Below are positions 17,981-29,045 of a DNA stretch of 64,000 nt, in pieces. Positions within the stretch are counted from its first letter, which is position 1; every line of letters begins with the position of its first letter. Below the pieces are notes generated by a model. It saw nothing but the letters and a program-made list of their open reading frames with translations, did no database searches and had not been told where the DNA came from. A program made the position numbers and the translations under genes. This DNA comes from Corynebacterium pollutisoli (GTDB lineage Bacteria; Actinomycetota; Actinomycetes; Mycobacteriales; Mycobacteriaceae): positions 124,001 to 188,000 of the forward strand of contig NZ_FXAR01000001.1 of NCBI RefSeq assembly GCF_900177745.1. Reading direction: 5' to 3'.

Positions 17981-19381
17981 TTACTTCTTGTTCTGGTGAT
18001 CGAGGTAACCCAGGTAGGAGCCCTCGAGCTCCTGGACGTCGTAGCCCTTGCGGCGGAGCGCGGAGGCGGCGACCGAGTTACGGACACCGGACTGGCAGTA
18101 GGAGATGATCGTGGACTCGCCCGGGGCGGGCAGCTCGTCGAGGTTCCACAGGACGCGGCCGCCGGAGAGCTGGTAGGAGCCCGGGATGTGGCCGTCGGCG
18201 TGCTCGGTCTTGTTGCGCAGGTCGAGCAGCATGTCCGGGGCGGCGTCGAAGAGCTTGTCCTGGGAGAGGACCTCCGGGGTGACCATGGGCAGGCCGTCGA
18301 AGCCGGTGATGAAGCCGGTGATCTCGTCGATGCCGACGCGGATGAAGTGGTCGCGGTACTCGGCGGCCTCCTCGGCATCGGCGGCCAGGACGATGAGGTC
18401 CGCGGTGTCGGTCTCCGGGTCGTAGACCCAGGAGCCGTAGGTGGCGGCCTTGGCCAGGCCCGGGACGTTGACGGCGTCCTTGACGGTGCCCTCGTGGACC
18501 TCGCTGTGGTGGCGGGTGTCGACGACGATCGCGTCACCCGACTCGATGCGGTCCGCCAGCTCGGCGGCCTCGACCTCGGGCAGCTCCGGCAGCGGGTAAC
18601 CGAGGACGGCCGGGCCGGACTTGTTCTGGCGCTTCATGCGGCCGAAGTAGGCGTGGGCGTCGGGCTGGCCGTCGAGCAGCTCGTCGACGAAGCCCTGCTC
18701 GTCGTCGTTCTTCAGGTAGGGGGCCCACCAGGCGTAGTTGCGCTCGTAACCGACCGTGGTCGACGGCAGGGCGCCGAGGGCCTTGCCGCAGGCGGAGCCG
18801 GCGCCGTGGGCGGGGTAGACCTGGACATGGTCGTCGAGCTGGAGGAAAACCTCCTTGAGGCTGCGGAAGATGTCCTTCGCGCCACCGAAACGCGTATCGA
18901 CGCCGCCGGCGGCCTCGTCGAGCAGGTCCGGGCGGCCGAGGTCGCCGGAGAAGATGAAGTCACCGGAGAGCATGTAGCCCGGGGTGTCGGCGAAGGCGCC
19001 GTCGGTGATGAGGAAGGAGAGGTGCTCCGGGGTGTGGCCCGGGGTGTGGCGCGCCTCGATGGTGATGTTGCCGATCTGGATCGTGTCCTTGTCGTACATC
19101 AGCTCGCCCTCGAAGCCGTACTGCCAGTCCTCGCCGCCCTCGCCCGAGAGGTAGATCTTGGCGCCGGTGGCGGCGGCCAGCTCGCGGGTGCCCGAGAGGT
19201 AATCAGCGTGGATGTGGGTCTCGGTGACCGCGACGATCTCCATGCCGTGGTGCTCGGCGAGGTCGAGGTACTCGGTGATGTCACGGCGGGCGTCGACGAC
19301 GACGGCGGTGTTCTGGGCCTGGCAGCCGATGAAGTAGCTGGCCTGCGCGAGGTCCTCGTCATAGAAACGTTCGAGAAGCAT
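17981..19381 (-). CDS. CstB-like persulfide dioxygenase-rhodanese fusion
   Basis: 466 aa from ATG 19381, which has AGGAG 8 nt upstream. Residues 1-240 are a metallo-beta-lactamase fold of the persulfide dioxygenase (ETHE1) type: THIHADYLSG (HxHxDH-like), HTPGHTPEHLSF, GDFIFSGDLGRPDL and VYPAHGAGSACGK. Two rhodanese-like domains follow. The first (AIVVDTRHHSEVHEGTV) seems to lack the active cysteine; the second has it in SYCQSGVRN. This is the architecture of CstB, which oxidises low-molecular-weight persulfides to thiosulfate or sulfite. A CsoR/CstR-type operator lies upstream and a TauE exporter downstream, forming a sulfide-stress operon. Confidence 0.88.
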   Translation of the reverse strand: MLLERFYDEDLAQASYFIGCQAQNTAVVVDARRDITEYLDLAEHHGMEIVAVTETHIHADYLSGTRELAAATGAKIYLSGEGGEDWQYGFEGELMYDKDTIQIGNITIEARHTPGHTPEHLSFLITDGAFADTPGYMLSGDFIFSGDLGRPDLLDEAAGGVDTRFGGAKDIFRSLKEVFLQLDDHVQVYPAHGAGSACGKALGALPSTTVGYERNYAWWAPYLKNDDEQGFVDELLDGQPDAHAYFGRMKRQNKSGPAVLGYPLPELPEVEAAELADRIESGDAIVVDTRHHSEVHEGTVKDAVNVPGLAKAATYGSWVYDPETDTADLIVLAADAEEAAEYRDHFIRVGIDEITGFITGFDGLPMVTPEVLSQDKLFDAAPDMLLDLRNKTEHADGHIPGSYQLSGGRVLWNLDELPAPGESTIISYCQSGVRNSVAASALRRKGYDVQELEGSYLGYLDHQNKK

Positions 19382-19438
19382 GGTGGTCACTCCTGGGGTT
19401 GAATAAATATCCGTTTGGATGTGACACTACCATGCCAT

Positions 19439-19454
19439 ATACCCCAGGGGGTAT
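19439..19454. promoter_or_regulatory. CsoR/CstR-type operator
   Basis: ATACCCC-AG-GGGGTAT with perfect 7-bp arms is the G/C-tract palindrome bound by CsoR-family repressors, including the persulfide sensor CstR. It sits 57 bp upstream of the persulfide dioxygenase start and 36 bp from the 3' end of the TetR gene. No CsoR-family gene is in the window, so the regulator must be encoded elsewhere. Confidence 0.75.
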
Positions 19455-19490
19455 CAAGTATGACGAAGAAAAAGCCAGCTAAAGGTGATT

Positions 19491-20222
19491 TTATTCTTGT
19501 TCGGTGAGCTCGTCGTAGATGCCCAGGCCGGACTGCGAGTCCTCGTCCATGCGGTCCGCGGTGAGGTAGCTGTCGTGCCCCGAGTCCGCGATGTTCGCGG
19601 TGAGCAGCGCCAGCACCGAGTCAACGGCCATCCGGTGCAGACCGTCCGTGTTGTCCTCACTGCACGTGTCGACGTCGATGAGGTTCACCATGAGATCCCG
19701 GTTGTTCACCCGCGCGAACGCCAGGGAGGAGATGAGGAAGAAGATGTCCTCGGCGCTGATGCCCGGGCGGAAGGCTCCCGAATCCTGGCCCTGCATGAGC
19801 AGCTTGTCCAGCTGGAGCAGGACCTGCGTGCCCGGGATGAGGGTGGCCACGCCGGTGAGATTGAGCACACGGTGCAGGCACTCATGCTGTAGAAGGCGCA
19901 GTGATTCCGGATGGCGGAGCATCGTGAGGTACACCGCATCGACCACCCGGGTCACCCCCTCCACCGGGACGAGCGTGTCGCTGTGGAGCTCCTCCGCCGG
20001 GGGCTGGATCCGCAGGGCGGCCTCCGTGAGGCAGCGCAGGTAGAGGCCCTTCTTGTCGCCGAAGTGGTAGTGGATCATCCGCTTCGACATGCCCGACATC
20101 TTCGCGATGGTCTCCAGGCGGGTCTCCTGGAATCCCTGCTCCGCGAACTGACCGATGGCGATGTCGACGACGGAGTCCAGGGAGGTGGTGTCGTCGAGAA
20201 GCGTCAGATCGTCGTCGTGCAT
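19491..20222 (-). CDS. TetR/AcrR-family transcriptional regulator
   Basis: 243 aa from ATG 20222 (GGAGG 10 nt upstream); the open frame reaches 20345 but that extension is proline-rich and unlike the family. The N-terminal helix-turn-helix (DIAIGQFAEQGFQETRLETIAKM, then SGMSKRMIHYHFGDKKGLYL) is classic TetR. The C-terminal domain gives no ligand clue. It lies between mdh (divergent) and the sulfide operon (same strand, downstream), and may autoregulate through the 263-bp gap toward mdh. A TetR gene beside mdh also occurs in C. glutamicum. Confidence 0.85.
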   Translation of the reverse strand: MHDDDLTLLDDTTSLDSVVDIAIGQFAEQGFQETRLETIAKMSGMSKRMIHYHFGDKKGLYLRCLTEAALRIQPPAEELHSDTLVPVEGVTRVVDAVYLTMLRHPESLRLLQHECLHRVLNLTGVATLIPGTQVLLQLDKLLMQGQDSGAFRPGISAEDIFFLISSLAFARVNNRDLMVNLIDVDTCSEDNTDGLHRMAVDSVLALLTANIADSGHDSYLTADRMDEDSQSGLGIYDELTEQE

Positions 20223-21463
<1,241 letters not shown>

Positions 21464-21496
21464 CATCTGCGCTCATTCCCGGTAGTGTTCTGGGGC

Positions 21497-22984
21497 ATGC
21501 GCTTCGGGATTGATTTCGGCACCACCCGCACTGTGATTGCGGCCGTTGACCGCGGGAACTATCCCGTGGTCAACGTCGTCGACACCGACGGAGACCCACG
21601 GGAGTACATTCCCTCGGTCGTCGCCCTGGACGGCGACCGCCTGGTCGGCGGGTGGGAGGCCCTGGCGGTCGACAACCCGACCGTCACCCGCTCCTTCAAG
21701 CGGCTGCTCAGCTCGGGCAGCGTCACCGCCGACACCCCCGTGCCGATGGGCAGCCGGGAACGCCTCCTCGGGGATGTGCTCGCGACCTTCGCGGACGGCG
21801 TCGTCAGGCATCTGCGGGCCCACGCCGGCGGGGAGTCGATCGAGATCGTCCTCGGCGTGCCCGCCAACGCGCGTTCCGCGCAGCGTCTGCTCACCCTCGA
21901 TGCTTTCCGACGTGCCGGGGCCGACGTCCTCGGTATGGTCAACGAGCCCTCGGCCGCCGCCTTCGAGTACACGCACCGGCACGCCCGCACGCTGACGGCC
22001 CGCCGGTCGAGCGTCATCGTCTACGACCTCGGTGGCGGCACCTTCGACGTCACGCTCATGCGTATCGACGGCACCGAGCACGTCGTCGAGACCTCCCTCG
22101 GCATCTCCCGCCTCGGCGGCGACGACTTCGACGAGGCCCTCGCCGACCTGGCCCTGACCACCGCCGGCCGCGCCGACGACGTCTTCGGCCGCCGCGCCCG
22201 CCAGAAGCTTCTCGACGAGGCCCGCACCGCCAAGGAGCAGCTCAAGCCGCAGTCGCGCCGCATCATCATGGAGCTCGGCGACGACGACGTCATCGTCCCC
22301 GTGCCCGAGTACTACGCCACCGTCACCGGCCTCGTCGAGCAGACCCTCGAGGCCATGGCCCCGCTCATCGGCGCCGACGAGTCCCTGGCCGACACCGACA
22401 TCGCCGGCGTCTACCTCGTCGGCGGTGCCAGCGCCCTGCCGCTCGTGCCCCGCATGCTGCGCGAGCGCTTCGGCCGCCGCGTCCACCGCTCGCCGCTGCC
22501 CACCGCCTCCACCGCCGTCGGCCTGGCGATCGCCGCCGACCCGGACTCCGACTACCTCCTGCGCGACCGTCTCTCCCGCGGCATCGGTGTCTTCCGCGAG
22601 CGCGACGCCGGCGCGGCCGTGAGCTTCGACACCCTCGTCGGCCCGGAGGCCCAGGCCGACGCCGGGGAGGCCATCACGGTCACCCGCCGCTACCGCGCCG
22701 CCCACAACGTCGGCTGGTTCCGCTACGTCGAGTACTCCGCCCTCGAGGCCGATTCCGCGCAGCCCGGCGACCTCACCCTGCTGGCCGAGGTGGTCGTCCC
22801 CTTCGACCCGGCGCTGCGCTCGCTCACCGACGCCGAGCTGCTCGCCACCCCGGTCGAGCGACAGGAGAACGGCCCCGAGGTCATCGAGACCGTGCGCATC
22901 GACCCCAACGGCATCGCGTCGATCAGCATCCAGTGCCCGGAGGACGGCTTCGAGGTCACCGCGACGGTGTCCGTGGGGGAGTGA
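21497..22984 (+). CDS. Hsp70-family (DnaK-like) ATPase, short form
   Basis: 495 aa from ATG 21497. The actin-like ATPase domain is intact: FGIDFGTTRTVIAAVD (phosphate 1), IVLGVPANAR, VNEPSAAAFEY, IVYDLGGGTFDVTLMRI (phosphate 2) and GVYLVGGASALPLVPRML (adenosine). The remaining roughly 150 residues are too short for a full DnaK substrate domain plus lid, so it is not the housekeeping DnaK. TAGTGT (21483-21488) ends 8 nt before the ATG, and no ribosome site is seen, so it is probably leaderless. The client or role is unknown. Its 3' end overlaps the convergent membrane-protein pseudogene. Confidence 0.85.
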   Translation: MRFGIDFGTTRTVIAAVDRGNYPVVNVVDTDGDPREYIPSVVALDGDRLVGGWEALAVDNPTVTRSFKRLLSSGSVTADTPVPMGSRERLLGDVLATFADGVVRHLRAHAGGESIEIVLGVPANARSAQRLLTLDAFRRAGADVLGMVNEPSAAAFEYTHRHARTLTARRSSVIVYDLGGGTFDVTLMRIDGTEHVVETSLGISRLGGDDFDEALADLALTTAGRADDVFGRRARQKLLDEARTAKEQLKPQSRRIIMELGDDDVIVPVPEYYATVTGLVEQTLEAMAPLIGADESLADTDIAGVYLVGGASALPLVPRMLRERFGRRVHRSPLPTASTAVGLAIAADPDSDYLLRDRLSRGIGVFRERDAGAAVSFDTLVGPEAQADAGEAITVTRRYRAAHNVGWFRYVEYSALEADSAQPGDLTLLAEVVVPFDPALRSLTDAELLATPVERQENGPEVIETVRIDPNGIASISIQCPEDGFEVTATVSVGE

Positions 22985-23598
22985 GCGGAGCCACCCCCTC
23001 GTCGAGCCACAGCGCCACCGTGCGGCCGCCGGCGAGGTGGATCTCCACATTGGTTCCCTCCGGCCCGCCCAGGATGAGCCCCTCGCGCCGGGCCGCAAAG
23101 CCCCGTACCTCCCTGACCGCCACGATGTCCGTGGCCGGCACCCGGAGGACCTCCGTGCGCCCCTCCCGCAGGACGAGGTCCTCGCCGAGATAGTGCGGGT
23201 GAACGACCCGCCCGGCGAGGTATCCCCACAGCAGCGGGATCGAGTACAGGGAGCCGAGGAGGAGCAGCAGGCGCAGCCAGGGCCACGGCACGAGCAGTTC
23301 GATGACGATGATCTCGATGACGATCGCCACCGTGAACATCGCCGGGAGGTGCCACCACCTGGTCCGCGCGGGCAACTGTCCCAGGTCGGCGTGTGGCGCG
23401 GATCTCGTGGAGGAGGATCCGCACCGGCAGCGGCCGGATCCCCCGGCGCAGGGAACTCCACACGTAGGTTCCGCCCAGGGCTGCCTCCACCGCGAGGAAG
23501 AGGGCCACCGCGCCGACCCCGGAGACCCGCCCCGTCCACCAGAGCCAGGCGTCGGCAAGCGCGACGGCCACCACCGCCACCGGCAGTAGCCGCCTCAC
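22956..23598 (-). pseudogene. Frameshifted membrane protein with C-terminal PH-like segment
   Basis: Starting at GTG 23598 (overlapping the MerR stop as GTGA), the frame encodes two hydrophobic helices (LLPVAVVAVALADAWLWW; VGAVALFLAVEAALGG) and RGIRPLPVRILLHEIRATRR. It then goes out of register. The downstream frame continues LGQLPARTRWWHLPAMFTVA, two more helices and a soluble tail (YLGEDLVLREGRTEVLRVPA) resembling bacterial PH-like domains. The break is near 23390-23400 and equals one extra base. This is either real decay or a sequencing error; the neighbour is broken too. Confidence 0.65.
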
Positions 23599-24208
23599 AG
23601 CGCACCCGCCAGTTCGGCCAGGGCCCGGGACTGGGCACCGCGGGTCGTGATGTCGCGGGTGGTCAGCGGAGCATCGCCCGGGGTGAGGGTGGGGAGGACG
23701 CCGTCGGTGATCCCGCGGAGCGTCCGCAGCTCGGCGATGATGTCGTCGGCGTCCGCCGGGGCCGTGTCGCCGAGCTCCTCCCACAGGTCCCGGAAGCGCC
23801 GGGTCTCCGCGCGCCGGGCCGGCTCGGCCAGGTTGCGGCGCAGCACCTCCCACGTCTCCGGGGAGGCCACCCCGGTGAGCCCCATGAGGTCGAGAGCGTC
23901 GATCTCCATCCGGGCGGGGGCACCGTCTCCGAGCAGTTCCCGGATCCGGAGCGGAGGATGGCGAGCTGGGAGTCGATGCGGTGGAGGGCGGCGTCGATAA
24001 GCGAGGACGAGTCGGAACGGATGTCGGCGAGGGTGATGCCGTCGTCGACGAGCGCACGGACGCGCAGCAGCGCGGCCAGGTCCGCGAGACCGTAATCGCG
24101 GTAACCGCCGGCGGTGCGAGCAGGCTCCGGCAGCGCCCCGGAGGCGTGGTAATGACGCACCGCGCGGACCGAACAACCGGCGGCGCGGGCGACCTCGGAG
24201 ATTCTCAT
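23595..24208 (-). pseudogene. Frameshifted MerR-family regulator
   Basis: From ATG 24208 the frame gives a MerR helix-turn-helix (MRISEVARAAGCSVRAVRHY, then RTAGGYRDYGLADLAALLRV) and the dimerisation helix (IDSQLAIL), then loses sense near 23945. The other frame continues IRELLGDGAPARMEIDALDL and MGLTGVASPETWEVLRRNLA to a stop at 23595. The break equals loss of one base. The C-terminal part would be the effector domain. It overlaps the start of the next pseudogene by 4 bp, so the two formed an operon. Confidence 0.7.
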
Positions 24209-24276
24209 GGCACCAGCATGAACCATGACGTCACGTGAGGGTCAAGGCCCGAGCGGCGGGCGCTATGATTGTGCGA

Positions 24277-24309
24277 GTGACCGACCAGACCAAGGGGAAT
24301 GAGAACTGA
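24277..24309 (+). CDS. Leaderless 10-codon upstream ORF coupled to valS
   Basis: TATGAT (24264-24269) lies 7 nt before a GTG that opens a 10-codon ORF ([10 protein letters not shown]). It ends in TGA, whose last base is the A of the valS ATG (TGATG). AAGGGGAATGAG inside it can serve as the valS ribosome site. The transcript would therefore start on, or within a base of, this GTG. The peptide contains no valine, so it is not a classic valine attenuator; translational coupling is the more likely function. Confidence 0.45.
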   Translation: MTDQTKGNEN

Positions 24310-26987
24310 TGGGTAAGAACCGAGCAGACGCACTGCCGAAGTCCTGGGATCCGCAGTCGGTGGAGGCCGGGCTGTACCAGGGCTGGGTCGACGCCGGACA
24401 TTTCACGGCCGACCCGGGAAGCGACAAGCCGGCGTACTCCATCGTCCTCCCGCCGCCGAACGTCACCGGCCAGCTCCACATGGGCCACGCGCTCGACCAC
24501 ACTCTCATGGACGCGCTCGCGCGCCGCAAGCGCATGCAGGGCTACGAGGTGCTGTGGCTGCCGGGCATGGACCACGCGGGTATCGCGACCCAGACCAAGG
24601 TCGAGACGATGCTCAAGGAGACCGAGGGCAAGGACCGCTACGACTACGGCCGTGAGGAGTTCATCTCCAAGGTGTGGGAGTGGAAGGAGCAGTACGGCGG
24701 CGCCATCGCCGACCAGATGCGCGCCATCGGTGATTCCGTCGACTGGTCCCGCGAGCGCTTCACCCTCGACGAGGGCCTGTCCCGCGCCGTGCAGACCATC
24801 TTCAAGGAGCTCTACGACCGCGGGCTCATCTACCGTGCGAACCGCCTGGTCAACTGGTCCCCGGTGCTCGAGACCGCCGTCTCCGACATCGAGGTCGTGT
24901 ACAAGGACGTCGAGGGCGAGCTGGTGTCCTTCCGCTACGGCTCGATGGATGACTCCGAGCCGCACATCGTCGTCGCCACCACCCGCATGGAGACGATGCT
25001 CGGCGACGTCGCCATCGCCGTCCACCCGGACGACGCCCGCTACGCCGACCTCGTCGGCCGGACCCTGCCGCACCCCTTCCGCGACGACCTCTCCCTCATC
25101 GTCGTCGCCGACGACTACGTCGACCCCGAGTTCGGCTCCGGCGCCGTGAAGATCACCCCGGCGCACGACCCCAACGACTACGCCCTCGGCCTGCGCCACG
25201 ACCTCGACATGCCCACGATCATGGACGAGACCGGCCGCATCTGCGACACCGGCACCCGCTTCGACGGCATGACCCGCGAGGAGGCCCGCGTCGCCGTCCG
25301 CGAGGCGCTGGCCGAGCAGGGCCGCATCGTCGCCGAGAAGCGCCCCTACCTGCACTCCGTCGGCCACTCCGAGCGCTCCGGCGAGGCCATCGAGCCGCGC
25401 CTGTCGCTGCAGTGGTTCGTCAAGGTCGAGGAGCTGGCCGCGATGGCCGGCGACGCCATCCGCGAAGGCGACACCACCGTCCACCCCACGTCCATGGAGC
25501 CCCGCTACTTCGAGTGGGTCGACAACATGCACGACTGGACGATCTCCCGCCAGCTGTGGTGGGGCCACCGCATCCCGATCTGGTACGGACCGGACGGGGA
25601 GATCGTCTGCGTCGGCCCCGACGAGCAGGCCCCCGAGGGCTACACCCAGGATCCCGACGTCCTGGACACCTGGTTCTCCTCCGCCCTGTGGCCCTTCTCC
25701 ACCATGGGCTGGCCGGAGAAGACCCCGGAGCTGGCCAAGTTCTACCCGACGTCCGTGCTGGTCACCGCCTACGACATCCTGTTCTTCTGGGTGGCCCGCA
25801 TGATGATGTTCGGCACCTTCGCCGCGCAGATCACCCCGGAGGTGCTCGGCACCGGCCGGGACGGACGCCCGGAGATCCCCTTCACCGACCTCTTCCTCCA
25901 CGGCCTCGTCCGCGACGAGCACGGCCGCAAGATGTCCAAGTCCCTCGGCAACGGCATTGACCCCATGGACTGGGTCCGCGAGTACGGCGCCGACGCCCTG
26001 CGTTTCACCCTGGCCCGCGGCGCCAACCCGGGCGTCGATCTGCCCGTCGGCGAGGACGCCGCCCAGTCGTCGCGCAACTTCGCCACCAAGCTGTTCAACG
26101 CGACCAAGTTCGCGCTGCTCAACGGTGCCGAGGTCGGCCCGCTCCCGGCCCGCGAAGAACTTACCGACGCCGACCGCTGGATCCTCGACCGCCTCGAGGA
26201 GGTCCGCGCCAGCGTCGACACCTTCCTCGACGACTACCAGTTCGCCAAGGCCAACGAGGAGCTCTACCACTTCGCGTGGGACGAGGTCTGCGACTGGTAC
26301 CTCGAGATCGCCAAGACCCAGATCCCGCGCGAGGGCTCCACGCCGCAGGGCGAGAACACCCAGATCGTCCTCGGCCGCGTCCTCGACGTGGTCCTGCGTC
26401 TGCTGCACCCGGCGATGCCGTTCGTCACCGAGGTCCTGTGGAAGGCACTGACCGAGCAGGACACCATCGTCACCGCCCCGTGGCCCACCGCCGACGACAC
26501 CAACGGCGGCGCCCCCACCGACGAGACCGCCGTCCGCCGCATCGCCGACGCCGAGAAGCTCATCACCGAGATCCGCCGCTTCCGCTCCGACCAGGGCGTC
26601 AAGCCCTCCCAGCCGGTCCCGGCCTCGATCGACTTCGCCGCCGCCGACCTAGCCGAGCAGGAGGACCTCGTCCGCGCCCTGGCCCGTGTCACCGCCCCGG
26701 AGGAGGGCTTTGCGGAGTCCGCCTCCATCGAGCTGCGCCTGTCCCAGGCCACCATCGCCGTCGCCCTGGACACCTCCGGCACCGTCGACGTCGAGGCCGA
26801 GCGCAAGCGACTCGAGAAGGATCTCGCCGCCGCGCACAAGGAGCTCGAGGGCACCGCCAAGAAGCTCGGCAACGAGGCCTTCCTGGCGAAGGCCCCGGAG
26901 GCCGTCGTGGACAAGATCCGCACCCGTCAGCAGGTCGCCCAGGAGGAGGTCGAGCGCATCACCGCCCGTCTGGAGGCCCTCAAGTGA
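24309..26987 (+). CDS. valS: Valine--tRNA ligase
   Basis: 892 aa class I aminoacyl-tRNA synthetase. [15 protein letters not shown] carries the HIGH motif (HMGH), and [14 protein letters not shown] carries KMSKS. The CP1 editing domain ([17 protein letters not shown]) is present. The C-terminal anticodon-binding domain is followed by a coiled-coil arm of about 65 residues ([20 protein letters not shown]), as usual for ValRS. folC overlaps its stop by 4 bp. No T-box is recognisable in the short upstream region. Confidence 0.97.
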   Translation: MGKNRADALPKSWDPQSVEAGLYQGWVDAGHFTADPGSDKPAYSIVLPPPNVTGQLHMGHALDHTLMDALARRKRMQGYEVLWLPGMDHAGIATQTKVETMLKETEGKDRYDYGREEFISKVWEWKEQYGGAIADQMRAIGDSVDWSRERFTLDEGLSRAVQTIFKELYDRGLIYRANRLVNWSPVLETAVSDIEVVYKDVEGELVSFRYGSMDDSEPHIVVATTRMETMLGDVAIAVHPDDARYADLVGRTLPHPFRDDLSLIVVADDYVDPEFGSGAVKITPAHDPNDYALGLRHDLDMPTIMDETGRICDTGTRFDGMTREEARVAVREALAEQGRIVAEKRPYLHSVGHSERSGEAIEPRLSLQWFVKVEELAAMAGDAIREGDTTVHPTSMEPRYFEWVDNMHDWTISRQLWWGHRIPIWYGPDGEIVCVGPDEQAPEGYTQDPDVLDTWFSSALWPFSTMGWPEKTPELAKFYPTSVLVTAYDILFFWVARMMMFGTFAAQITPEVLGTGRDGRPEIPFTDLFLHGLVRDEHGRKMSKSLGNGIDPMDWVREYGADALRFTLARGANPGVDLPVGEDAAQSSRNFATKLFNATKFALLNGAEVGPLPAREELTDADRWILDRLEEVRASVDTFLDDYQFAKANEELYHFAWDEVCDWYLEIAKTQIPREGSTPQGENTQIVLGRVLDVVLRLLHPAMPFVTEVLWKALTEQDTIVTAPWPTADDTNGGAPTDETAVRRIADAEKLITEIRRFRSDQGVKPSQPVPASIDFAAADLAEQEDLVRALARVTAPEEGFAESASIELRLSQATIAVALDTSGTVDVEAERKRLEKDLAAAHKELEGTAKKLGNEAFLAKAPEAVVDKIRTRQQVAQEEVERITARLEALK

Positions 26988-28510
26988 GCCGCGAGGAGGA
27001 CATCCTCAACAACGCCGCCGACGACGAGGACCTCGAGGATCTGGCCGACCTCAACGACGCCGTCGAGGTGACCGATCAGGGGCTGAAGCTCAACATCGAG
27101 CTCGGCGACGTCGTCAAGCCGGAACCGGTGGAGATCACCCCCGAGGACCTCGCCGAGCTGGCCGCCGTCGAGGCGGAGCTGGACACCCGCTGGCCCGAGA
27201 CCAAGATCGACCCGTCGCTCGAGCGGATCGAGCTGCTCATGGACCTGCTCGGTTCGCCGCAGCACTCCTTCCCGGCGATCCACGTCTCCGGCACCAACGG
27301 CAAGACCTCCACGGTGCGCATGATCGAGTCGCTGCTGCGCGCCTTCCACCGCCGCACCGGCCGCACCACCAGCCCGCACCTGCAGCTGGTCACCGAGCGC
27401 ATCGGCATCGACGGCCTGCCCATCCACCCGCGCGACTACGTGCGTACCTGGCGGGAGATCCAGCCCTACGTCGAGCTTGTCGACGACAAGGCCGGCCGCA
27501 TGTCCAAGTTCGAGGTCCTCACCGCCATGGCGTACGCCGCGTTCGCCGACGCCCCCGTCGACGTCGCCGTCGTCGAGGTCGGCATGGGCGGCACCTGGGA
27601 CGCCACCAACGTCATCCAGTCGGACGTCGCCGTCGTCATGCCCGTCGGCATGGACCACACCGACTACCTCGGCGACACCATCGAGGAGATCGCCGCCGAA
27701 AAGGCCGGCATCATCAAGTCCCGCTGGGACACCGGGGACCTGCTCACCCCGCCGGACAACGTCGCCATCGTCGCCGAGCAGGACCCGGCCGCGATGCAGG
27801 TCATCCTGCAGCGTGCCGTCGAGGTCGACGCCGCCGTCGCCCGTGCGGGTGCCGAGTTCGGCGTCGTCTCCGCCACCGTCGCCGTCGGCGGCCAGCAGCT
27901 CACCCTGCGCGGCCTCGGCGGCGAGTACGAGGACATCTTCCTGCCCCTGTCCGGCGAGCACCAGGCCCGCAACGCCGCCGTCGCGTTGGCCGCGGTGGAG
28001 GCGTTCTTCGGGGCGGGCGCCGGCCGGCCGCTGGACGTGGCGTCGGTACGCAACGGCTTCGCCCAGGTACAGTCCCCGGGCCGCCTCGAGCGCGTCCGCA
28101 CCTCGCCGACCACGTTCGTCGACGCCGCCCACAACCCCCACGGCGCCACCGCCCTGGGCGCGGCACTGGACCGCGACTTCGACTTCCAGCGCCTCATCGG
28201 CGTCGTCGGCGTGCTCGACGACAAGGACGCCCGCGGAATCCTCGTGGCGCTGGAGCCGTACCTCTCCGAGGTCGTCATCACCCGGAATTCCTCCCCCCGG
28301 GCGTTGGATGCGTACGATCTTGCCGAGTACGCCCGTGACATCTTCGGTGAGGAACGCGTCCACGTGGACGAGAACCTCGCCGGTGCCTACGAGCTGGCGG
28401 TCGAACTGGCCGAGGACGCAGACATCCAGTCGGGTGCCGGGGTCGTCGTCACCGGTTCGGTGGTCACCGCGGGCGAGGCCCGTACCCTCTTCGGAAAGGA
28501 CCCCGCATGA
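26984..28510 (+). CDS. folC: Bifunctional dihydrofolate synthase/folylpolyglutamate synthase
   Basis: 508 aa from GTG 26984, overlapping the valS stop (GTGA). Mur-ligase family: the P-loop [19 protein letters not shown] is near residue 100, [15 protein letters not shown] is the folate/omega loop region, [13 protein letters not shown] is the conserved centre, and [13 protein letters not shown] starts the C-terminal domain. The first 60 residues are an acidic extension that the short bacterial enzymes lack. It adds glutamate to dihydropteroate and to folates. It is translationally linked to the DUF4233 gene downstream (4-bp overlap). Confidence 0.95.
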   Translation: MSREEDILNNAADDEDLEDLADLNDAVEVTDQGLKLNIELGDVVKPEPVEITPEDLAELAAVEAELDTRWPETKIDPSLERIELLMDLLGSPQHSFPAIHVSGTNGKTSTVRMIESLLRAFHRRTGRTTSPHLQLVTERIGIDGLPIHPRDYVRTWREIQPYVELVDDKAGRMSKFEVLTAMAYAAFADAPVDVAVVEVGMGGTWDATNVIQSDVAVVMPVGMDHTDYLGDTIEEIAAEKAGIIKSRWDTGDLLTPPDNVAIVAEQDPAAMQVILQRAVEVDAAVARAGAEFGVVSATVAVGGQQLTLRGLGGEYEDIFLPLSGEHQARNAAVALAAVEAFFGAGAGRPLDVASVRNGFAQVQSPGRLERVRTSPTTFVDAAHNPHGATALGAALDRDFDFQRLIGVVGVLDDKDARGILVALEPYLSEVVITRNSSPRALDAYDLAEYARDIFGEERVHVDENLAGAYELAVELAEDADIQSGAGVVVTGSVVTAGEARTLFGKDPA

Positions 28511-28932
28511 GCCAGGCAGAACAGCCCGAGGTCAGCCCCCTCGGCCCCGGCCACGCCCCGGAAAAGGACCCGATGAAGGGCATCCGCGGCGTCATGGCCG
28601 GCACGCTCTTCCTCGAGGCGATCACGATCCTGCTCATCCTCACCGTGATCCTCAAGGTCAACGACGGCGTCTACTGGACGACCTTCAACTGGGGATTCAT
28701 CACCGCCGTCGGCGTCGCCCACATCCTCATGGCGTTCCTGCAGCGCTTCTCCTGGGCGCTGCCGGTCAACCTGGTACTCCAGGCCGTGCTCCTCATCGGC
28801 GGGTTCTTCGTGCACTACTCCGCGGTGATGGTGGCGATCATCTTCATCATCGTCTGGTGGTACCTGCTGCACCTGCGTTCCACGCTCATCGAGCGCATGA
28901 AGCGCGGCTGGCTGACCACCCAGCACCTGTAG
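28507..28932 (+). CDS. DUF4233 family membrane protein
   Basis: 141 aa with four hydrophobic helices after a roughly 25-residue polar N-terminus. The segment GIRGVMAGTLFLEAITILL and the positions of its helices match DUF4233, a family regularly found between folC and ndk in actinobacteria. Function is unknown. ATG overlaps the folC stop (ATGA). A strong terminator follows. Confidence 0.85.
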   Translation: MSQAEQPEVSPLGPGHAPEKDPMKGIRGVMAGTLFLEAITILLILTVILKVNDGVYWTTFNWGFITAVGVAHILMAFLQRFSWALPVNLVLQAVLLIGGFFVHYSAVMVAIIFIIVWWYLLHLRSTLIERMKRGWLTTQHL

Positions 28933-28947
28933 GCGCGGTAAAACGTA

Positions 28948-28998
28948 CCGCGAGGCCCCTCCGTGAGCATCCCCGGAGGGGCCTCGCGGCGTTCTTTT
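28948..28998 (+). terminator. Rho-independent terminator of valS-folC operon
   Basis: A perfect 16-bp stem (28948-28963 with 28974-28989) has a 10-nt loop and is followed by CGTTCTTTT. Confidence 0.9.
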
Positions 28999-29045
28999 CC
29001 GCCGACGGGGGGAACCTTCCGGCCGTCGGCGCAGTCTAAGAGGGC

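Noticed and set aside
24209..24308. T-box or valine attenuator upstream of valS
   Set aside because: The region is too short, has no T-box sequence, and the micro-ORF has no valine codons.
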